Source of the DNA: Pelotomaculum terephthalicicum JT
GTDB taxonomy: Bacteria; Bacillota; Desulfotomaculia; Desulfotomaculales; Pelotomaculaceae
Assembly: GCF_022410535.1 (NCBI RefSeq)
Contig: NZ_JAKNBL010000008.1
Span: 33,576-97,575 of the forward strand
Length of the DNA stretch: 64,000 bases
Direction: 5' to 3'
Below, piece after piece: positions 59,545 to 64,000 of the stretch (position 1 is the stretch's first letter; each line of letters opens with the position of its first letter). Under the pieces are notes generated by a model, which saw only the letters and a program-made list of their open reading frames with translations, did not search any database and was not told where the DNA came from. The position numbers and the translations under genes were made by a program.

Positions 59545-60891
59545 ATGAAGTTAAAGCATTTGTCGGCGCTGTTAATACTTTTTCTTTTACTGACTGTCCT
59601 ACCAGTGCAGGCGTTTGCTGAATCTGTAGTATATAAACCGGTTACAGTCAAAGTAGTAAAAGATAATAAAGTAAATGAACTGGGTAGTATCTTTGCCAAA
59701 TTCCCTGCCGGAAGATTGCAGAAATACGACATAGTTATATTCAGGTTGCCTTCCGGTTTTATCTGGACCACGACGGATTTAGATTCTAACAAAAATGCTG
59801 CTGCCAGGTCTGCTCAAACCACGGAGCAATGGAATTCCATTGTTTATGATTCGGACTTTATAAAATATGGTACGAAAAATTACATTTTGGTTCCAAGCAA
59901 GGACTCCGGTAATGACAACGGCTTTTATCAAGGCAATAAGCCAATTTTAAGCTTTACCAGCCTCAATGAAAGAGAGGTAAGAATGGAAGTTATTGGAGAG
60001 CCGGATCCTCAAGAGGAATGTTATTTTTATCTTTACCCAAAAAGAATTTTTGTTGCCGGGGGGGATGCCGGTGATATTGGTATAACGATTGATATCCCCG
60101 ACGATCCGGATTACGCGACTAACAATAATGCAGACGTTAACTTAGAATGCACGGATGCCGTTACTGTATACGCAGGCTTAAAAGGGCAGAAAATAGGTGT
60201 GATTAAACTGACGAAGAATGCAACGTCTAAAATTATTAATGGCACTACCTTCACACTTCAATTGCCTCCAAATGTCAGGTGGGAAAAGTTGGGTGGAGGC
60301 GGAGGCAATGAAATTAAAGTGGCTGGGTCGGTCAGTGATGACGGGAGAACCGCGGAATTTAAGTTTCTTAGTAGTTATAGTTCGGCGGCAAGTTTAGAGC
60401 TTAAGGATATGGAAGTATCGGTTGAGCCAGGATTAACAGGCGAATTAAAAGTGCAGATCGGCGGAACGGCGGGTTTAACCGGAGAACTGAGCGTAGCGGA
60501 TATTGTCAAGCCGAACGTTGCATTTACGATTGGGCAGGATAAATTTCTTCTTGACGGCAAGGAACAACAAATGGATATTGCGCCATATGTAAAAAATGAC
60601 AGGACGTACCTGCCCGTACGTTATATAGCAACGGCTTTAGGCATAGCGGATAGTGACATTAATTGGTACAATGACGAACAATGTGTTGTTATAGTGAGAG
60701 AAAGCGGTTTTATTAAATTCGTCATTGGCAGCAAGGAAATGATCGTTAATGGTAAATCAGTCGTTATGGATGTGGAGCCAGAATTTGTGGAACCGGGACG
60801 AGTGATGCTGCCTTTGCGCTGGGTTGCCCAGGCATTTGGGGCTAATATTATCTGGGATGAAAAGAGCGAAACAGCTATAATCAAAAAATAA
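59545..60891 (+). CDS. Secreted protein with C-terminal copper-amine-oxidase-N-like domain
   Basis: 448 residues. Signal peptide (about 1-26, QAFAES) then beta-rich domains related to those of the larger protein upstream (LKVQIGGTAGLTGEL matches its LKVKIGGTAG) and a C-terminal PF07833-like pair (APYVKNDRTYLPVRYIATALGI, then VEPGRVMLPLRWVAQAFGANIIWDEKSETAII). It looks like a shorter paralogue, with about half of the middle domains. ATG 59545 follows GGAGG. It has no ECF-type promoter that I can see. Confidence 0.83.
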   Translation: MKLKHLSALLILFLLLTVLPVQAFAESVVYKPVTVKVVKDNKVNELGSIFAKFPAGRLQKYDIVIFRLPSGFIWTTTDLDSNKNAAARSAQTTEQWNSIVYDSDFIKYGTKNYILVPSKDSGNDNGFYQGNKPILSFTSLNEREVRMEVIGEPDPQEECYFYLYPKRIFVAGGDAGDIGITIDIPDDPDYATNNNADVNLECTDAVTVYAGLKGQKIGVIKLTKNATSKIINGTTFTLQLPPNVRWEKLGGGGGNEIKVAGSVSDDGRTAEFKFLSSYSSAASLELKDMEVSVEPGLTGELKVQIGGTAGLTGELSVADIVKPNVAFTIGQDKFLLDGKEQQMDIAPYVKNDRTYLPVRYIATALGIADSDINWYNDEQCVVIVRESGFIKFVIGSKEMIVNGKSVVMDVEPEFVEPGRVMLPLRWVAQAFGANIIWDEKSETAIIKK

Positions 60892-60930
60892 GTAACTTGC
60901 GGTGTGGACGTAATTATCTTAGAGTATCAG

Positions 60931-60966
60931 AATCCGGGCTAATTTAAGACACCCGGATTAAATTTT
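60931..60966 (+). terminator. Terminator after the second stalk-domain gene
   Basis: AATCCGGG/CCCGGATT stem followed by AAATTTTT. Confidence 0.8.
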
Positions 60967-60969
60967 TCC

Positions 60970-60998
60970 TTGACTGAAGAAAAAATACAAGTTATATT
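60970..60998 (+). promoter_or_regulatory. Sigma-A-type promoter of the TolC-like gene
   Basis: TTGACT (60970-60975), 17-base spacer, TATATT (60993-60998). Confidence 0.65.
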
Positions 60999-61048
60999 TA
61001 ATATAGAAGATAATTAAGCATCTTAACTAATTTCAAGGAGTGATTGCC

Positions 61049-62134
61049 TTGCGCAGGATTACTGTGGTAGCAGTATTGTGTTTTATTTTGAATTTCGTCA
61101 TTGGAGTAAACATTGCCTTGGCGAGGGAACCGGAAAATCCCCAGTTAACTCTTCAGCAAGCTATAGATAAGGCCTTGTTGAACAGCAAGTCGATAAAGAG
61201 TGCTGATTATGATATTGATAGAACTGAGGAACTGCGGGATAAAGCTGCCGATAAAGTGATGTATACACCGTATGATGAAGCGACCACGGCGGCTGAGACG
61301 GCCTTTACCGGGCTGCAAAAGGCGGATACGAACTGGCAGATGGCCAAGCGTACCTATGAAGCCGAGCAGGACAGCCTTGTTATGAAGGTAATAAAGGCTT
61401 ATAACGGTTTGCTGCAGGCAACGGAAAATGTGAAAATGGCGGAGGCGCAGTTAAAATATGACAATAGTCAGCACATCATAGCTTTAGCCAAAAACCGGGT
61501 TGGCTTGCTGAATAAGGCCGAACTTGTTGAGTCTGAGGCTACGGTTGAAACTTCCAAGTCCGACCTTGAGGCGAAAAAGAAGGCGCTGGACGACTCGTAC
61601 GAGGCATTCAACCTGCTGGTGGGCTTGTGGCCGGAGGACAGGCCGGTATTGACGGATTTGCCAGGATATGAGGAGCTCACAGTGAACAATTTGGATTATG
61701 AGGTGCAAAAAGCGTTTGAACAAAGTCCAACTGTCTGGCTGGCGCAAAAGAATGTGGATCTCGCAAAGATAGCCTATAATATTTGGAATTATGATTCAAC
61801 TTCGGAGCCAATAAAAGTAGTAAAAATAGATCTTGATAAAGCTAAGCTAGACGCTGCAGATACGAATGAGCAGTTTAAAAATCTTGTCCGCACAATTTAT
61901 TATAAGACTAAGCAACTGGAAGAACAGTATGCGGGTTGCCAGGAAAGTGTCAAGGTGGCTGAGGAAGCCTTAAGGGTTATAAGAGTCAAGTATGAGGTGG
62001 GAATGGTTACGGCGGCGGATGTCACGGCGGCCGAAATTGCTCTTGAAAAAGCGAAAAAGCTGGAGTTTGACACGTTATGTGAACATGATATACTAACCTA
62101 CGCTTTCCAAAAGCCGTGGGCGTACGCCGGATAA
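61049..62134 (+). CDS. TolC-family (outer-membrane-efflux-like) protein
   Basis: 361 residues. Signal peptide (about 1-25, ALAREP) then PQLTLQQAIDKALLNSKSIKSADYDIDR, the classical start of OEP/TolC domains, and two long coiled-coil repeats with VIKAYNGLLQATENVKMAEAQL, GLLNKAELVESEATV and EVGMVTAADVTAAEIALEKA. The last is the usual second-repeat motif. It is shorter than typical TolC (420-490) and the beta-barrel insertions look reduced. In a one-membrane organism it cannot be a standard outer-membrane channel; it may be a periplasm-like structural or wall-linked coiled coil. TTG at 61049 after AAGGAGTG. Confidence 0.8.
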   Translation: MRRITVVAVLCFILNFVIGVNIALAREPENPQLTLQQAIDKALLNSKSIKSADYDIDRTEELRDKAADKVMYTPYDEATTAAETAFTGLQKADTNWQMAKRTYEAEQDSLVMKVIKAYNGLLQATENVKMAEAQLKYDNSQHIIALAKNRVGLLNKAELVESEATVETSKSDLEAKKKALDDSYEAFNLLVGLWPEDRPVLTDLPGYEELTVNNLDYEVQKAFEQSPTVWLAQKNVDLAKIAYNIWNYDSTSEPIKVVKIDLDKAKLDAADTNEQFKNLVRTIYYKTKQLEEQYAGCQESVKVAEEALRVIRVKYEVGMVTAADVTAAEIALEKAKKLEFDTLCEHDILTYAFQKPWAYAG

Positions 62135-62183
62135 ATCGGATAAGTAGTGCGGAATTTAACTTGCTAGCTTATTGATTGAAGTG

Positions 62184-62225
62184 AAAACCACCTCCTGTTA
62201 CAATTTAGGCAGGAGGTGGTTTTTT
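62184..62225. terminator. Bidirectional terminator after the TolC-like gene
   Basis: AAAACCACCTCCTG pairs with CAGGAGGTGGTTTT; T-run follows. Confidence 0.9.
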
Positions 62226-62321
62226 GCTATCGCTGGTTATTTGCCAGAAAAGCAAAAAAGGTTATAAATACTGTTATGTCGAATTATAAACAATTATGAT
62301 TTTAGGAAAGGAATTGCCGGG

Positions 62322-63527
62322 GTGAAGGGAGTGCGGCGGCAAACCGCAGGGAGAATCGCCTTTCTGGCATCGTTGGTATTCTTCCTGGTCCTGTCCAATT
62401 ATATAGGCGAATGGTATGTCTATCACCAGATGGGCTTTGACAGCAACTTCCGGTTTGAGAACGGCGCCCACGTGAAAAGCGACACGCTTGATTTGTACAC
62501 GGATTATATGGCTAGGCAAAAAGGGTGCAAAATCGCGGTCATCGGTGACTCGGTGGTGCAGGGCGCGGGCGTTCCGGAAGGAGAGCAGACCATTACCGCC
62601 CATCTGGAGGAAGAACTGCGGGGCAGTTACCTACCGGAGGCCAGAGTGTTCAACTGCGGTTTCCCCGGCGGGCGTCCGGCTGATCTCTACATGGCGGTGA
62701 AAAGTCTGCACGAGGCCGGGGCGGTGCAGTTCTTTATGATTAATATTTCCTATCCTTTTTTCTCGGATGAAATGGCCAAAGACCCGCTGCTGTATTTTAA
62801 GGTCTGGTTTTACCAGTTAACGGACGAGCAAAAGAAAGAGCTCAATATCCCCGCTGAAATGCCGCCTGACCAGCCGGTTAAAACCGACTCCGCGGAGGCC
62901 GCCGGCGGTTCTGCGGTTGAAACACTTTTGCAGAAAAAGATCTCGGAATACTGGTCGGTTTACCGCTTCAGGCAGGAGCTCAACCGGTTTCTCTTTGGCG
63001 GCCGGCCGGCTGCAAAAGGCCGGGAATATTATGATCTTGCCTTTAAGGGGATAATGCCGGAGGCGGAAGAGCCCGCGGAACAGGAGCAGGAGCCTTTTTC
63101 CGAAAAGGACAAGCCGGAGAACAAGTATAATGTTTGGACCAGCTTCCCCTGGAGCGAAGAGGACAAGGCCCACCTGAAAAAAGTTTTCGACGTCACCGGC
63201 AAGGACAATGTGGATTTCAAGTACTATCGGGAACTCTGCCGCTACCTGGAGGAAAATGAAATCCCGGCGGTCATTTTTTTGAGCCCGGTCAACCATGCCC
63301 TGCTGCAGCGATACCAGTTGCTTGACTACGACGCATATGAGAAGAACACCGGCATCATTGCGCAGGCGGCGCTCCAAAGGGATATCGCGTTTTTTAATTA
63401 CCAGGACGCCATCCCGCAGGAGCTGTTCCACGATTCCCTGCACATGCTTGACGGCGGGAACGCCGCCATGGCCGAACTTTTGAGCAGGGACCTGCGGCCA
63501 TACCTGCAAGGAGTCCATGCCAGATGA
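62322..63527 (+). CDS. Membrane-anchored SGNH-type hydrolase-like protein
   Basis: 401 residues. One N-terminal membrane helix (about 12-28). Block I is VIGDSVVQGAG (Asp76-Ser77), and the C-terminal block V is HDSLHMLDGG with Asp371-x2-His374, the catalytic pair. The layout matches AlgX/DltD-like SGNH proteins that O-acetylate or esterify exopolysaccharides and wall polymers, often next to an MBOAT acyltransferase. No such partner is in the window. GTG at 62322; GTG 62331 is the alternative. Confidence 0.75.
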   Translation: MKGVRRQTAGRIAFLASLVFFLVLSNYIGEWYVYHQMGFDSNFRFENGAHVKSDTLDLYTDYMARQKGCKIAVIGDSVVQGAGVPEGEQTITAHLEEELRGSYLPEARVFNCGFPGGRPADLYMAVKSLHEAGAVQFFMINISYPFFSDEMAKDPLLYFKVWFYQLTDEQKKELNIPAEMPPDQPVKTDSAEAAGGSAVETLLQKKISEYWSVYRFRQELNRFLFGGRPAAKGREYYDLAFKGIMPEAEEPAEQEQEPFSEKDKPENKYNVWTSFPWSEEDKAHLKKVFDVTGKDNVDFKYYRELCRYLEENEIPAVIFLSPVNHALLQRYQLLDYDAYEKNTGIIAQAALQRDIAFFNYQDAIPQELFHDSLHMLDGGNAAMAELLSRDLRPYLQGVHAR

Positions 63528-63643
63528 TTTTTACCCTGGGCGGGAACAGGGGGTCGCTGTTTTTTACCATTAGAAATCTCCTTAATCGGCACACTGGTAG
63601 GCATACCAAAATAGAAACCCCAAAGCCCAAGATGACAAGGGCA

Positions 63644-63683
63644 CTGAAAAAGCCACTATTTTATAAAGCGGTGGCTTTTTCAG
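63644..63683. terminator. Hairpin near the right end, possibly an IS end
   Basis: CTGAAAAAGCCAC (63644-63656) pairs perfectly with GTGGCTTTTTCAG (63671-63683). It lies between the convergent SGNH gene and the transposase and may serve as a terminator in both directions or belong to the IS end. Confidence 0.7.
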
Positions 63684-63752
63684 CGCATATATATTCATTT
63701 AAAAATCAATCTGAACATCAAAATAGTATTGAAAATAAAATAAGCGGCAACA

Positions 63753-64000
63753 TTATACCGCTTTTAGTTCGTTTAATTTCACGATTCTTTTTACATTCAC
63801 CACAAAGGCCGTGAAGTAGGTTTGTAATCGCATAGCGACAAGGCCCACGGTATCAGCTCTATCAAGACCGTGTGCCACTTTCATTTCACCGTTCTTTTCT
63901 TCAATACGGTGCCGAATTTTCAGCCGTTCCCAGAAGGCTTCACTGGATTCAAATTCAAGTCTTAGGCGGTTTTTCTCGTTCGGCTGGGTGATGCTGTAAC
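63753..64000 (-). CDS. Transposase, C-terminal part (runs off the window)
   Basis: On the minus strand an open frame enters at the right edge and ends with TAA at 63755-63753. The 82 residues include LKIRHRIEEKNGEMKVAHGL and DRADTVGLVAMRLQTYFTAF then VVNVKRIVKL, a C-terminus typical of DDE transposases of IS1182/IS5-like elements; the catalytic Glu is probably in the RIEEKNGE segment. The IS family is not certain because the rest lies outside. Confidence 0.85.
   Translation of the reverse strand, partial: YSITQPNEKNRLRLEFESSEAFWERLKIRHRIEEKNGEMKVAHGLDRADTVGLVAMRLQTYFTAFVVNVKRIVKLNELKAV

Noticed and set aside
63524..63814. 96-codon plus-strand frame at the right end
   Set aside because: It runs through the hairpin at 63644-63683 and the transposase 3' end and shows no protein-like motif or proper start site.

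Overview
The window reads as chromosomal DNA of a spore-forming, Gram-positive Clostridia-type bacterium, most likely a Peptococcaceae/Desulfotomaculum-Pelotomaculum relative (inference from gene content and order, not a database match). Spore and germination genes (cwlD, sleB-ypeB, spoIID, spoIIID), a T-box leader, TTG/GTG starts behind strong Shine-Dalgarno sites and SLH-domain surface proteins all fit this. Two stretches keep the ancestral Bacillus-like order: argS-pyrG-(fba)-fsa-rho-rpmE-prfA-prmC-ywlC-ywlE-rpiB-glyA-mnaA-atp operon, then ywmB-spoIID-spoIIID-mbl.

Layout. 1-7.7 kb: end of rpsI, an Amj-type lipid II flippase, CwlD, a dTDP-sugar cassette (rmlA, rmlB, rmlC-like; no rmlD), then the SleB/YpeB germination pair. 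7.7-9.9 kb: a sigma-A promoter and T-box leader ahead of an Lrp/AsnC regulator and an aminotransferase. 9.9-12.1 kb: a soluble cysteine-rich histidine kinase and an OmpR-type regulator. 12.1-15.4 kb: nitrogen assimilation (a divergent glutamine synthetase, NADP-type glutamate dehydrogenase) and a 51-residue cysteine-rich protein. 15.5-27.4 kb: argS, pyrG, sppA, a Yip1-type membrane protein, a zinc-ribbon protein, a frameshifted remnant of class II fructose-bisphosphate aldolase, fsa starting at ATT, rho, a LysM/M23 protein, a radical SAM protein and rpmE. 27.5-35.6 kb: translation termination, tRNA modification, one-carbon and nucleotide genes, and UDP-GlcNAc 2-epimerase. 35.8-43.4 kb: the complete F1Fo ATP synthase operon. 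43.6-47.1 kb: ywmB, spoIID, spoIIID, mbl. 47.2-63.5 kb: a cell-envelope region with a subtilisin-SLH protease, a beta-propeller protein, an SLH protein, three proteins with copper-amine-oxidase-N-like stalk domains, an ECF sigma/anti-sigma pair, a TolC-like protein and an SGNH-type protein. The right end cuts into a DDE transposase on the minus strand.

The main unexplained signals are four. (1) Two matching ECF-type promoters (GGAACTT-N17-TCTAA), one in front of the sigma gene and one in front of the large stalk-domain surface protein gene, suggest a self-regulating surface-protein regulon with a long leader containing mini-ORFs. (2) A dispersed family of heptad-based inverted repeats (units like CAGGAGT/CAGAATT) lies in about ten places, has replaced the 3' ends of three genes so that they end in related Q-E/D-S-G-V tails, and tends to sit where genes of the ancestral order are missing. 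(3) The fba gene survives only as a frameshifted C-terminal stub whose stop overlaps an ATT start codon of fsa. (4) A T-box leader controls a transcription regulator plus aminotransferase unit. I saw no CRISPR array, rRNA or tRNA gene.
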